From contig PHCX01000007.1 of the NCBI GenBank assembly GCA_002842435.1, positions 62,001-126,000 of the forward strand: 64,000 bases of DNA, in the 5' to 3' direction. Source of the stretch: Betaproteobacteria bacterium HGW-Betaproteobacteria-1 (GTDB lineage Bacteria; Pseudomonadota; Gammaproteobacteria; Burkholderiales; Methylophilaceae). The notes beneath the pieces were generated by a model. It searched no databases. It was not told the origin of the DNA and was given only the letters and a program-made list of their open reading frames with translations. The translations under genes and the position numbers were made by a program. Numbering within the stretch: the first letter of the stretch is position 1; each line of letters starts with the position of its first letter. Below, one piece after another: positions 8,740-17,349 of the stretch.

Positions 8740-9876
8740 TTAATTAAAATCATCGTCGTCGGACATAGTTCTATATTGATAGGAAGCTCTTGATAACATG
8801 GTCGAAATATTTGCAGTTGGTCCAGCAGTGTTCAACCAATGAAAAACTTTTCTATATCGATATACAGTCGGATAAAACCTGCCAAAAAGTGAAGCTATTG
8901 CAAGTACATTTGATAGCTGAGAAAAAGCTAGTATCAGTGCAGCCAGATAGACTAAGAACTCACCACTACTCTCTTGATTAACCAATATTCCGCTAAAAAT
9001 TGTTACCAATCCTAACATTACAATTGTGAGCAAAGAAACAAAGAACCTTGTCCTCTCCGCACCAATCAAACTAGAAAGTAATTTATCCAGTCTTAACGTA
9101 ATAGCAGAATTTGTAGAATGTTTTGTAGTATCAATGCGGTAATCACTCCCCAACGTAACAAATTCAATTCGTTGATCAATTTCTTTTGAGTATCTCAAAG
9201 CAAGCGACTCAGCTTCATAATCATTACCTGAGGCACTTTTAGCAGAAAGGTATAACACAGCCATTCCAATAGGGAGTGCAACAAAATAAACTAGTGCAGA
9301 AATTATTGGCTGAGCGTAAAACGCAAATGCAGAAAATGTCAAAAAACGCATGGCAGGCAAAATGCTATTGGTTACCAATCGAGTAAAAGCCCCCATTCTC
9401 TGAGTGCTTTTCAGTACAGCCGCAATAGGCGTTTTTTTAATCTCTAATAAATCTAAGTTTAGCCCTCGGTCAATTGCCCCATGCAGAGCATTTAACATCT
9501 GATTAGTTAGATGTATTTGGTATTTACGCCAAAGGCTTAAAGTGAGCTTTGCTTGTAAAAAGATAAATGCAGCTGAAAGTGTTAAACCGAAAATAATAAT
9601 TAAGAATAAAAACCACTCAAATCGAATAAAAATATTTAGTTTGAGAACAAGGTTATATAAATTATGGACTGCCCCAGTCTCTGCTATCAGGCTATTAATA
9701 AGGAATAAGATACTTCCTTGCATGGATGCTGCTGAAAAACCCGAAAAAACGATTATGAGTAGAATTTTTTTATATCTAAAAACAAAATCATGAAAAAACC
9801 AAGTAATCGTCTGAAATGAATCTTTAGGAAGAACTCCGATAACCGAACGAAGCCAATGTCTCATTAATTCAAGCAT
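8740..9876 (-). CDS. ABC exporter transmembrane domain protein without ATPase domain
   Basis: The reading frame opens at 9942, but the first part overlaps wbpI; ATG codons at 9876 and 9864 are more sensible starts (about 379 residues). The product has six hydrophobic segments in the arrangement of an ABC type-1 exporter membrane domain (including the intracellular-loop-like SLWRKYQIHLTNQML and the SLALRYSKEIDQRIEF segment). It then stops after an acidic SDDDDFN tail where the nucleotide-binding domain should follow. No Walker A or LSGGQ sequence is present downstream. It may be a membrane half that uses a separate ATPase, a remnant, or a protein with a non-transport role in polysaccharide assembly. 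Confidence 0.65.
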   Translation of the reverse strand: MLELMRHWLRSVIGVLPKDSFQTITWFFHDFVFRYKKILLIIVFSGFSAASMQGSILFLINSLIAETGAVHNLYNLVLKLNIFIRFEWFLFLIIIFGLTLSAAFIFLQAKLTLSLWRKYQIHLTNQMLNALHGAIDRGLNLDLLEIKKTPIAAVLKSTQRMGAFTRLVTNSILPAMRFLTFSAFAFYAQPIISALVYFVALPIGMAVLYLSAKSASGNDYEAESLALRYSKEIDQRIEFVTLGSDYRIDTTKHSTNSAITLRLDKLLSSLIGAERTRFFVSLLTIVMLGLVTIFSGILVNQESSGEFLVYLAALILAFSQLSNVLAIASLFGRFYPTVYRYRKVFHWLNTAGPTANISTMLSRASYQYRTMSDDDDFN

Positions 9877-10948
9877 TTTCAAATAATTGAGCCAAGATAT
9901 TACTGGCAGCTTGTCCGTTTCCATAAGGAGAGAAGGTTCCACTCAATGGATTCCGTGATAACACAGCTTGTTCAATTTTTTGTGATGATGCACCCACTAA
10001 GGTATTCCACCCAATATCAACCGTTTCGACCCATTCTGTTTCGTCGCGCATGGTAATACATGGAACGTTGTAGAAAAATGCTTCTTTTTGTACACCACCG
10101 GAATCGGTAAGAATGACAGATGCAGATTGCTCTAACGCAATCATATCGAGAAACGCCAAAGGCTCAACGACAAGCAGTTGGTCGAGATAGGTCTGCAGTC
10201 CATGCTGGTCTATGATTTTTCTTGTTCTTGGGTGAAGAGGAAGTACGACCGGCATAGATCTGGAAATCGCAGACAAGCCTTTTAATATCTCGGTCAACCT
10301 CGTCAGATCATCTGTATTTTCTGCACGATGACAGGTTGCCAGGGCAAACTCACGATCTTTTAAACCCAGTTGCTGCTTTACTTTGCTACGCTCAGTAGCA
10401 ATATTTTTGTAAAAGAGCGCAACGTCGTACATCACATCCCCGACGTTATGCACTCCTTGTGTAACGCCTTCTGCCTTAAGGTTATCCACTGCAGTTTGGG
10501 TTGGACAAAACAGCTTGGTTGAAACACGGTCTGATAGTATACGATTGACCTCTTCCGGCATGCGCATATTAAATGAACGCAATCCTGCTTCCACATGTGC
10601 AACCGGAATATGCAATTTAGCTGCAGCCAGTGCACCGGCAAGCGTTGAGTTGGTGTCCCCGTAGATCAAAACCCAGTCCGGCATCTCAGCAATCAGGATT
10701 TTTTCTATTCCTTCAAGCATGCGCCCGGTCATGGCACCATGCTGGCCTCCAGAAATTTCCAGATTGAATTTAGGTTCAGGGATGTCCAAGTCCTCAAAGA
10801 ACACTTTGGACATGTTTTCATCATAATGCTGGCCTGTATGGACCAATAGTTCCTGAATTTTTTCTGAATATTGATCTCGGATAACCCTGGATACCGCAGC
10901 CGCTTTGATAAATTGTGGACGAGCGCCAACGATTGTGACAATTTTCAC
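9869..10948 (-). CDS. wbpI: UDP-GlcNAc3NAcA 2-epimerase (WecB/WbpI family)
   Basis: The protein has 359 residues, full length for non-hydrolysing UDP-N-acetylglucosamine 2-epimerases. Family signatures are GARPQFIKAA at 8-17, HTGQHYDENM near 37-46, YGDTNST near 95-101, HVEAGLR near 116-122 and TDSGGVQKEA near 280-289. Alone it could be WecB. Directly after wbpE, wbpD, wbpB and wbpA it is most likely the last enzyme of the UDP-2,3-diacetamido-2,3-dideoxy-mannuronate pathway, inverting C2 of the diacetamido-glucuronate. Its start overlaps the wbpE stop (ATGA). Base composition is intermediate between the GC-richer wbp genes and the AT-rich genes that follow. Confidence 0.87.
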   Translation of the reverse strand: MKIVTIVGARPQFIKAAAVSRVIRDQYSEKIQELLVHTGQHYDENMSKVFFEDLDIPEPKFNLEISGGQHGAMTGRMLEGIEKILIAEMPDWVLIYGDTNSTLAGALAAAKLHIPVAHVEAGLRSFNMRMPEEVNRILSDRVSTKLFCPTQTAVDNLKAEGVTQGVHNVGDVMYDVALFYKNIATERSKVKQQLGLKDREFALATCHRAENTDDLTRLTEILKGLSAISRSMPVVLPLHPRTRKIIDQHGLQTYLDQLLVVEPLAFLDMIALEQSASVILTDSGGVQKEAFFYNVPCITMRDETEWVETVDIGWNTLVGASSQKIEQAVLSRNPLSGTFSPYGNGQAASNILAQLFENA

Positions 10949-12066
10949 GCCGCATCCTCTACTGCCTTGATCAGGGCTTCAACAATTTCTTCTTGCGTCG
11001 TTGTTTCAAGATACGGATGCATAGGCAAACTCATGATTCTTGATGCTGCCTTTTCGGATATCGGGAAAGCACCTTGACCAAGAGCCAGATATGAGAATGC
11101 CGGCTGCAAGTGCAGCGGAATTGGATAATGCACTGCTGTCGGAACACCTGACTCATTGAGCCGCTTGATGACGTTTTCCCGGTCTGGTACCTGGATACTG
11201 TATTGCGCATAAACGCTGGTGCTGCCTTCTGCAATACTCGGAACCACGACATCAATAGCTGCCGCCTTGATCAATTCAGTGTAGGTCTGACCGATACGGC
11301 CGCGCTGCTCGACTTCCCAATCAAAGGTTTCCATCTTGGCCAGCAGAACTGCCGCCTGAATGGTATCCAGACGGCCATTCAGGCCGATACGCGCATGATA
11401 GTAGCGCTTTTCCTGACCATGCAGACGCACTTGGCGCATGATAGTTGCCAGTGCATCATCATCGGTAAACAGCGCGCCGCCATCACCGTAAGCACCCAGG
11501 GGTTTCGAAGGGAAAAACGATGTGGAGCCGATGGTTGATACGCCACATGAGCGCTTGCCCTTGTATGTGGCACCGAAGGATTGGGCTGCATCTTCAATGA
11601 CAGCAATGCCATGTTTTTCCGCTATCGCATTGATTGCATCGAAATCGGCACATTGCCCGTACAAGCTGACCGGCATGATAGCCTTGGTACGAGGCGTAAT
11701 CGCCGCTTCGATCAAGGCCGGGTCAATGTTGTAGCTGATCGGATCAATATCCACAAACACCGGTTTTGCACCTGCCAGCGCAATCATCTCGCCGGTAGAA
11801 ATAAAGGTGAACGGTGTGGTGATCACTTCATCGCCCGGCTTGACGCCCAAAGCCATCAAGGCAATCAGCAGTGTATCCGTACCACTGCTAGCGGTAATGC
11901 AATGTTTGATGCCCACATAGGCAGCTAGCTGCTGCTCGAGCTCCGCAATTTCGGGTCCCATGATGTACTGACCATGCTCGAGAACCTTGTTGATGCGGTT
12001 TTTTATGCTGCTTTCAAGGGAGTGGTACTGGGACTTGAGATCGATGAATGGAATTGCGTCAGCCAT
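10945..12066 (-). CDS. wbpE: DegT/DnrJ/EryC1 aminotransferase, UDP-3-keto-GlcNAcA transaminase
   Basis: From the ATG at 12066, preceded by GGAT eight bases upstream, the protein has 373 residues. A longer frame from TTG at 12081 overlaps wbpD and is less likely. The PLP lysine is K188 in FFPSKPLGAYGDGG. The IEDAAQS aspartate (D159) contacts the pyridine nitrogen, and SSGTDTL (about 60-66) binds phosphate. This is the sugar aminotransferase family; in this operon it should aminate C3 of the keto sugar made by WbpB, with glutamate as donor. It is four bases behind wbpD and overlaps wbpI. The family assignment is firm; the substrate comes from the neighbours. Confidence 0.9.
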   Translation of the reverse strand: MADAIPFIDLKSQYHSLESSIKNRINKVLEHGQYIMGPEIAELEQQLAAYVGIKHCITASSGTDTLLIALMALGVKPGDEVITTPFTFISTGEMIALAGAKPVFVDIDPISYNIDPALIEAAITPRTKAIMPVSLYGQCADFDAINAIAEKHGIAVIEDAAQSFGATYKGKRSCGVSTIGSTSFFPSKPLGAYGDGGALFTDDDALATIMRQVRLHGQEKRYYHARIGLNGRLDTIQAAVLLAKMETFDWEVEQRGRIGQTYTELIKAAAIDVVVPSIAEGSTSVYAQYSIQVPDRENVIKRLNESGVPTAVHYPIPLHLQPAFSYLALGQGAFPISEKAASRIMSLPMHPYLETTTQEEIVEALIKAVEDAA

Positions 12067-12070
12067 ATTT

Positions 12071-12655
12071 TTATCCAACAAATGTACATTGATTATCTAC
12101 CAGCCTGTAAACATCGCCGGTTTCCGGGCATTTGGCTTCTCCCTGACCTTTCAAGGGGAGCTCAAGGCGTGCGCCATTGCGGCTCATCCATCCAATCTGC
12201 CTGGCCGGTACACCAACCATCAGGGCGTATGCAGGCACATCGCGGTTGACTACCGAGCCTGCACCTACAAAGGCATATTCACCAAGCGTGATGCCGCAGA
12301 CGATGGTGCAATTGGCGCCCATGGTGACCCCACGCTTGACCAGAGTGTTGCGATACTCATCCTTGCGAGGGACTGCTGATCGGGGATTATAGACATTGGT
12401 GAAGACCATACTGGGGCCGCAAAATACGTCTGACTCCAGTGTCACGTTGTCGTAGACCGAGACATTGTTCTGAATCTTGACGTTGTCGCCAATCACGACC
12501 TTGTTGCCGACAAAAACATTCTGCCCCAGTGAACAGCCCTTGCCGATTACAGCACCGCCGCAGACATGTACCCAATGCCAGACTCTCGTACCATCGCCGA
12601 TCTTGGCGCCATCATCGATGATGGCCGTCGGATGTATTGTGACACTCACGTTCAA
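12071..12655 (-). CDS. wbpD: Hexapeptide-repeat N-acetyltransferase
   Basis: The protein has 194 residues and is a left-handed beta-helix enzyme. Repeated hexads such as IGDGTR, IGKGCS, IGDNVK and MGANCT run from about 17 to 150, and [10 protein letters not shown] closes the helix. A C-terminal tail with a cysteine (KCPETGDVY) is typical of WbpD/WlbB. It acetylates the C3 amino group of UDP-GlcNAc3NA using acetyl-CoA, giving the 2,3-diacetamido uronate. It overlaps wbpB by four bases (ATGA) and is followed by wbpE. Among this family, WbpD/WlbB fits better than sialic-acid NeuD-like enzymes because the flanking genes are the matching pathway steps. Confidence 0.9.
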   Translation of the reverse strand: MNVSVTIHPTAIIDDGAKIGDGTRVWHWVHVCGGAVIGKGCSLGQNVFVGNKVVIGDNVKIQNNVSVYDNVTLESDVFCGPSMVFTNVYNPRSAVPRKDEYRNTLVKRGVTMGANCTIVCGITLGEYAFVGAGSVVNRDVPAYALMVGVPARQIGWMSRNGARLELPLKGQGEAKCPETGDVYRLVDNQCTFVG

Positions 12656-13713
12656 TAATCCAGTGGCAGTGCTACACGCTTGCCATCTCTGGCGGAGAGA
12701 TAGATTGCGATGATGGTTTCAAGCGACTTGAGACCCTCACGACCATCTGTTTCAGGCTCTGCTTCACCACGCAACACATTGATTACGTTATCGTAATAAA
12801 GCGGATGACCGAAACCGTAAACGGAAGTTGTCTCATAGCTGGCTTCCTTGACTTTTTCATCATCAGGATCCGGCTCGGCAAACTCCCAGTGCTGGACTTC
12901 ATTGACAGCCACACCACCAACACGCACGGTACCCTTTTCCCCCAGAATGGTAATGCTGCCTTCCAGATTCTTCGGATAAGTCAGCATGGTGACATTCATT
13001 GAGCCCAAGGCACCACTGCGCCATTTCATATTCACAACGCCGGTATCTTCCGCCTCGATATCGCGCTCAAGAGTGGCCGTATAGGCATGAAGGCTTTCCA
13101 AAGGACCAATCAGCCAATCAATCAAATCCACATAATGACTGGCCTGGTTCATAAAGGCGCCGCCGTCATATTCCCATCTGCCTCGCCATGCACCCTGGTC
13201 ATAATAAGACTGCGGGCGAGTCCAGAACACATTGAGGTTCACCATGTAGATTTTGCCGAAACGCTTCTTCTCAATCGCTTTTTTAAGCAATTGCAAGGTC
13301 GCATTGCGGCGGTTCTGCTTGACGACAAATAATCGCACCCCCGCCTCATCACATGCTGCCACCATTTTCTTGCCGTCCTGCCAGCGCGTAGCCATGGGCT
13401 TTTCTGTCACCACATGGCGACCTGCCTTTGCTACTTGAATTGCCTGCTCCGGATGCAGGCCCGAGGGCGTGGTCAGGATAAAGGTATCAGCATCACATGA
13501 TGCCAGCATTTCCTTCAAGGATGCGTAGGGGGTCGCACCTGTGGTTTCGACTGCAGCAGCAAGTGCGGCAGGGTCAATGTCGCATACACCAACCAGTTCA
13601 GCCCTGTCACTATGATGCTTGATTGCTGCAAAATGGTTTTGTGCAATTCGCCCGCATCCGACAAGCGCGAAGCGGATTTTTCGATCAGTAATTGGTGGTA
13701 GGAAATGGTACAT
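12652..13713 (-). CDS. wbpB: Gfo/Idh/MocA oxidoreductase, UDP-GlcNAcA 3-dehydrogenase
   Basis: The protein has 353 residues. The N-terminal Rossmann domain has [12 protein letters not shown] (16-27), and EKPMATRW (104-111) contains the conserved lysine-proline at the catalytic site. A second part, with the [10 protein letters not shown] and [16 protein letters not shown] strands, is the usual C-terminal beta-sheet domain. WbpB/WlbA oxidises C3 of UDP-GlcNAc-uronate with a tightly bound NAD, the step before WbpE amination. A gap of 35 bases separates it from wbpA. Order and neighbours make this assignment strong, although the family alone would not tell which sugar is oxidised. Confidence 0.88.
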   Translation of the reverse strand: MYHFLPPITDRKIRFALVGCGRIAQNHFAAIKHHSDRAELVGVCDIDPAALAAAVETTGATPYASLKEMLASCDADTFILTTPSGLHPEQAIQVAKAGRHVVTEKPMATRWQDGKKMVAACDEAGVRLFVVKQNRRNATLQLLKKAIEKKRFGKIYMVNLNVFWTRPQSYYDQGAWRGRWEYDGGAFMNQASHYVDLIDWLIGPLESLHAYTATLERDIEAEDTGVVNMKWRSGALGSMNVTMLTYPKNLEGSITILGEKGTVRVGGVAVNEVQHWEFAEPDPDDEKVKEASYETTSVYGFGHPLYYDNVINVLRGEAEPETDGREGLKSLETIIAIYLSARDGKRVALPLDY

Positions 13714-13748
13714 ATTGATGGCCTGTTTATTAAGTTCGTTTGAGTTTA

Positions 13749-15044
13749 TTAGAACCTGAAGACTGTCAGGCCCATTTTCGCGGCTTGATGTCTATCGTAA
13801 AGTGCCTTCAAGTCGGCGAGCACAGGCTTGTCCGATTTCAACATCTGCTTGAGTTGATCAAGCGGCATATTCCGGTAAACCTTATGCCCAACAGCCACGA
13901 CAAGCGAATCGACAGATGACAAGTCATCCATTGTATTCAATTCCACACCATATTCGGCCTTGACCTCTTCAGCATCGGCATAGGGATCTGCAACAACCAC
14001 ACGCACGCCCCAATTACGGAACTCTTTGATCAGGTCAACCACTTTGCTGTTACGAATATCCGGGCAATCTTCCTTGAAGGTGATGCCCATTACACCTACC
14101 GTACTGCGCGCAACATCAATGCCGTTACGCAGCATGAGCTTGATCACGCTTCTTGCTGCGTACCTTGCCATGTTGTCATTCATGCGCCGTCCGGAAGCGA
14201 TGATTTGGGGGTGGTAGCCAACCTCTTCGGCCTTGTGTGTCAGGTAATAAGGATCGACACCGATACAGTGACCACCTACCATACCTGGTCTGAACGGCAG
14301 AAAATTCCACTTTGTACCTGCAGCTTCCAGCACTTCTATCGTATCGATATTCAATCGATCAAAAAGTACGGAAAGTTCATTCACAAGCGCGATATTCAAA
14401 TCCCGCTGAGTGTTTTCAATCACCTTGGCAGCTTCTGCAACCTTGAGGCTTGAAGCCTTATGAGTGCCGGCAGTAATGATCGATTTATACAATTCATTGA
14501 CTGCGTCAGCCGCTTCAGGGGTTGAGCCGCTGGTGATTTTTTTGATCTTGGTAAGCGTGTTGACCTTGTCTCCCGGGTTAATCCGTTCCGGACTGTAGCC
14601 GCAGAAGAAATCAACGTTGAATTTCAGTCCCGAATGCTTTTCCAGGATCGGAACGCAATCTTCTTCTGTACAGCCGGGATAAACCGTGGACTCATAGATT
14701 ACGATATCGCCTTTTTTAAGAACCTTGCCGACGGTCTCACTGGCTTTCAGCAATGGTGTCAAATCTGGACGATTCGCCTGATCAATTGGTGTTGGCACTG
14801 TCACAATGAAGACAGAGGCTGTTCGCAGCACGTCGATGTCATCCGTATATGAAAGTTTTACTGCCGTCTTGAGATCATCTGGCGTAACCTCCAGAGTGTG
14901 ATCCTCTCCTGCGCGCAATTCAGCAATCCGCTTTTTATTGATATCAAAGCCAATCACTGACCTGGTTTTCCCAAATTCCACCGCCAAGGGCAAACCAACA
15001 TATCCCAACCCAATGATAGCTATTGTCTTGTTGTTCAGATTCAT
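13749..15044 (-). CDS. wbpA: UDP-N-acetylglucosamine 6-dehydrogenase
   Basis: The protein has 431 residues, full length for nucleotide-sugar dehydrogenases. The NAD-binding GLGYVGLPLA begins at residue 12, YESTVYPG lies near 117-124, and the catalytic cysteine is C260 in VGGHCIGVDPYYL. It oxidises C6 of UDP-GlcNAc to the uronic acid, opening the diacetamido-mannuronate pathway completed by the next four genes. The start has a GGTGAGAATTCA ribosome site. Closest relatives by pattern are WbpA and TviB rather than UDP-glucose dehydrogenase. It is the first gene of the wbp set, preceded by the EPS-type MarR regulator 61 bases upstream. Confidence 0.92.
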   Translation of the reverse strand: MNLNNKTIAIIGLGYVGLPLAVEFGKTRSVIGFDINKKRIAELRAGEDHTLEVTPDDLKTAVKLSYTDDIDVLRTASVFIVTVPTPIDQANRPDLTPLLKASETVGKVLKKGDIVIYESTVYPGCTEEDCVPILEKHSGLKFNVDFFCGYSPERINPGDKVNTLTKIKKITSGSTPEAADAVNELYKSIITAGTHKASSLKVAEAAKVIENTQRDLNIALVNELSVLFDRLNIDTIEVLEAAGTKWNFLPFRPGMVGGHCIGVDPYYLTHKAEEVGYHPQIIASGRRMNDNMARYAARSVIKLMLRNGIDVARSTVGVMGITFKEDCPDIRNSKVVDLIKEFRNWGVRVVVADPYADAEEVKAEYGVELNTMDDLSSVDSLVVAVGHKVYRNMPLDQLKQMLKSDKPVLADLKALYDRHQAAKMGLTVFRF

Positions 15045-15105
15045 TGAATTCTCACCATCCCTTATTTAACTTAGCTGTTGTTTCAAACTTAACATCTGCA
15101 AACGT

Positions 15106-15438
15106 TCAGATACGTTTATTCTTTACTACCTCAGATCTTAATTCTTCGATCATGGTTTGTAGCGCTTTATATTCTTCAGTCTTGGATTTCAGGAAACGCA
15201 CGGTAATCGAAGCTTTTTCTTCAATACCCTTGGGCGTGAGAATATACATGTATGCCATTTTGTTCTTATTGTTGCGGAAATTATTGACCTTTATCAAACC
15301 AACCTGCACGAGTGCTTTCAGACAAAAGTTGGCTTTCCCCAGACTTACTCCCAAATGCCCGGCAAGCTCACGCTGACTAATTTCCGGATTAGCCTCAATC
15401 ATTTTGAGAATTTTGTAGCGATACTCATCGGTCAACAT
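15106..15438 (-). CDS. MarR-family EPS-associated transcriptional regulator
   Basis: The protein has 110 residues. A winged helix-turn-helix occupies about 10-70, with the recognition region SQRELAGHLGVSLGKANFCLKALVQVGL and the wing KNKMAYMYILTPKG. A C-terminal helix rich in charged residues (about 80-105) is probably for dimerisation. The shape and opening (MLTDEYRYKIL) match the small MarR-type regulators that sit at the front of exopolysaccharide loci in proteobacteria. It is placed between the rml and wbp gene sets, so it probably controls one or both. Two inverted repeats just upstream (15459-15475 and 15490-15507) are possible operators. Confidence 0.82.
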   Translation of the reverse strand: MLTDEYRYKILKMIEANPEISQRELAGHLGVSLGKANFCLKALVQVGLIKVNNFRNNKNKMAYMYILTPKGIEEKASITVRFLKSKTEEYKALQTMIEELRSEVVKNKRI

Positions 15439-15458
15439 TGGGCGTACACAGTTATTTG

Positions 15459-15475
15459 CGTTCAGTTAATGAACG
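15459..15475. promoter_or_regulatory. Inverted repeat, possible operator of the EPS regulator
   Basis: CGTTCA-GTTAA-TGAACG is a perfect 6-base inverted repeat with a 5-base spacer, 20 bases upstream of the MarR-like start. The position suits autoregulation. No experiment or family consensus supports it, so it is a structural observation only. Confidence 0.35.
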
Positions 15476-15489
15476 AAGTTTATCAACAT

Positions 15490-15507
15490 CTTGCCAACGC
15501 TGGCAAG
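15490..15507. repeat. Inverted repeat between rmlC and the EPS regulator
   Basis: CTTGCCA-ACGC-TGGCAAG has 7-base arms and a 4-base loop. It lies downstream of rmlC and upstream of the regulator gene, both on the minus strand. Without a T-run after it on the minus strand it is a poor intrinsic terminator; it could be a second operator or an RNA hairpin at the rmlC 3' end. Confidence 0.35.
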
Positions 15508-15544
15508 GTGTTTCATGGCCCAAAGCTGCATATCCAGGAAAGGT

Positions 15545-16090
15545 CTATTCAAACAACTCTGCGCCCTTGAAAGGTACCGCATTCATGTCTTTTGACGACA
15601 GGGATGGCATGACTTCAAGTGGCCATTTGATCCCTATATCCGAATCATTCCAGATAATGCTGCGCTCGTATTCAGGCGCATAATAGTCCGTTGTTTTGTA
15701 TAGAAAATCCGCCATTTCACCAAGAACCAGAAAACCGTGTGCAAAACCTGCCGGCACCCACATTTGCCTTGCATTTTCTTCCGAAAGCTCCGCACCTACC
15801 CATTGACCAAATGTGACAGAGGATTTACGCAGATCAACAGCCACATCAAAAACAGCTCCACGCACCACCCTGACCAGCTTGCCCTGAGGCTGCTGAACCT
15901 GATAATGCAAACCACGCAAGACGTTTTTGCCGGAACGAGAATGATTGTCCTGCACAAAATCGACTTTCAATCCGGTAGCGTTTTGAAAATCCTTCTGGTT
16001 ATAGCTCTCATAGAAAAAACCACGTGCATCACCGAACACTTTAGGCTCGATAATCAGAACATCGGGGATAGCTGTTGGAATAACGCGCAT
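15545..16090 (-). CDS. rmlC: dTDP-4-dehydrorhamnose 3,5-epimerase
   Basis: The protein has 181 residues, the usual RmlC length. Signatures are DARGFFYESYNQ near 23-34, QDNHSRSGKNVLRGLHYQ near 47-64 with the catalytic histidine in GLHYQ, and WVPAGFAHGF near 110-119. It epimerises C3 and C5 of the 4-keto-6-deoxy sugar on the way to dTDP-L-rhamnose. It lies four bases behind rmlA and is surely co-transcribed. The first and last steps (rmlB, rmlD) are in the same strand block but separated by a toxin-antitoxin pair. Confidence 0.95.
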   Translation of the reverse strand: MRVIPTAIPDVLIIEPKVFGDARGFFYESYNQKDFQNATGLKVDFVQDNHSRSGKNVLRGLHYQVQQPQGKLVRVVRGAVFDVAVDLRKSSVTFGQWVGAELSEENARQMWVPAGFAHGFLVLGEMADFLYKTTDYYAPEYERSIIWNDSDIGIKWPLEVMPSLSSKDMNAVPFKGAELFE

Positions 16091-16094
16091 CTAC

Positions 16095-17009
16095 TCAGGC
16101 ACTTTCTTTCAATAACCGCAACATGTACTGACCATAGCCGTTTTTGGCGAGCGGTTGCGCCAAGGCTTCAAACTGGCCGGCATCAATGAATCCGTTACGC
16201 CAGGCAATTTCTTCCGGACAGGCGATTTTCAAGCCCTGTCGATTCTCCAGTGTGGCAATGAACTGGCTGGCATCAAGCAGGCTTTCGTGCGTACCGGTAT
16301 CGAGCCAGGCATAGCCACGCTTGAGGATTTGCACGTCTAGCTTGCCCTGCTGCAGATAGGTCTGGTTGACCGTGGTGATTTCCAGCTCGCCCCGTGCACT
16401 GGGCCTGACTGATTTGGCGATATCGACCACCTGGTTGTCGTAGAAATAAAGGCCGGTGACGGCATAATTGCTTTTCGGCTGTGCCGGCTTTTCCTCGATG
16501 CTGATGGCTTTACCAGCCTTGTCGAACTCCACCACGCCGTAGCGTTCCGGGTCCTGTACGTGATAGGCAAACACAGTACCGCCGGACGGTTGTTCATCTG
16601 CTTGCGCAAGCAGGATGGAAAGATCATGTCCGTAGAAAATGTTATCGCCCAGCACCAATGCACTAGGCGAATTGCCGATGAACTTCTCACCGATGATGAA
16701 AGCCTGCGCGAGTCCATCCGGGCTGGGCTGAACGGCATATTCCAGCTGAATGCCCCACTGTGATCCATCACCCAGCAATTGCTGGAAACTCGGCAAGTCA
16801 CGTGGCGTGCTGATGATTAGAATCTCACGCATGCCCGCCAACATCAGCGTGCTTAGCGGGTAGTAAATCATCGGCTTGTCGTAGACCGGTAGTAGTTGCT
16901 TGCTGAGCGCAAGCGTGGCCGGATGCAAACGGGTACCGGCACCGCCGGCGAGTATGATGCCTTTTCTCGCTGATGGTGAGTAGTTTGTAGCGAGTGCGAA
17001 GTGGGTCAT
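16095..17009 (-). CDS. rmlA: Glucose-1-phosphate thymidylyltransferase
   Basis: The protein has 304 residues. The nucleotidyltransferase motif [13 protein letters not shown] is at about 20-32 and VLGDNIFYG near 118-126. [20 protein letters not shown] (about 171-190) forms the sugar-phosphate site, and [10 protein letters not shown] is near 236. It makes dTDP-glucose from dTTP and glucose-1-phosphate. Normal RmlA starts at MKGIILAGG; here about 16 extra residues ([15 protein letters not shown]) are encoded by a low-complexity stretch. No closer in-frame start is visible, so the gene has apparently recruited an upstream ATG. No good ribosome site precedes it. Confidence 0.93.
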   Translation of the reverse strand: MTHFALATNYSPSARKGIILAGGAGTRLHPATLALSKQLLPVYDKPMIYYPLSTLMLAGMREILIISTPRDLPSFQQLLGDGSQWGIQLEYAVQPSPDGLAQAFIIGEKFIGNSPSALVLGDNIFYGHDLSILLAQADEQPSGGTVFAYHVQDPERYGVVEFDKAGKAISIEEKPAQPKSNYAVTGLYFYDNQVVDIAKSVRPSARGELEITTVNQTYLQQGKLDVQILKRGYAWLDTGTHESLLDASQFIATLENRQGLKIACPEEIAWRNGFIDAGQFEALAQPLAKNGYGQYMLRLLKESA

Positions 17010-17062
17010 GGTAGTTTTTTAGTGGCGAGTAATGAGTAGATAGTTGTTAGTGGCGAATACTG
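16975..17062 (-). repeat. Degenerate simple-sequence stretch at the rmlA 5' end
   Basis: On the minus strand this stretch is built of variations on ACTCGCCACTAAC and CTACTCATTACTC, a low-complexity pattern with recurring CACT/ACTC units. It covers the gap after the RelE-like gene and the first codons of rmlA. It looks like a recombination scar or a degenerate tandem repeat joining the toxin-antitoxin pair to rmlA. Confidence 0.45.
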
Positions 17063-17072
17063 AAGCAAAGCG

Positions 17073-17348
17073 CTAATACACCTGCTGATGGTCGCCTATG
17101 TTCACCAAAATAATTTCGCGCTCCGTTACAATCATTTCCAATGTAATGCGATATTTAAGATTGATTGAAATGCTGTGCAAGCCTTCAAGCCTTCCCTTCA
17201 ATGCGTGCAACCTGAGCGAGGGGTGATGGGGATTAACCTGCAATAACTCGAGCGTTTTGGCATATTGAGCGACTGCATCGGGATGACGTTTTATAAAACT
17301 TAGCGCTCTTCGTTGATACTGATCAGTAAAAATGAGTTGCCACTGCAT
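17073..17348 (-). CDS. Type II toxin, RelE/YafQ-like
   Basis: From ATG 17348 (MQWQLIFTDQYQRRA) the product has 91 residues, the standard RelE-superfamily size; the open frame extends upstream into the antitoxin gene and should be ignored. Family features are RALSFIKRHPD, the LHPLKG-like LRLHALKGRLEGLHSISI and a C-terminal IILVNIGDHQQVY, close to the HxxxY ending of YafQ/HigB-type ribosome-dependent mRNA interferases. One base separates its start from the antitoxin stop (TAA C ATG). It lies between rmlD and rmlA, an unusual place for a toxin. Confidence 0.83.
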   Translation of the reverse strand: MQWQLIFTDQYQRRALSFIKRHPDAVAQYAKTLELLQVNPHHPSLRLHALKGRLEGLHSISINLKYRITLEMIVTEREIILVNIGDHQQVY

Positions 17349-17349
17349 G

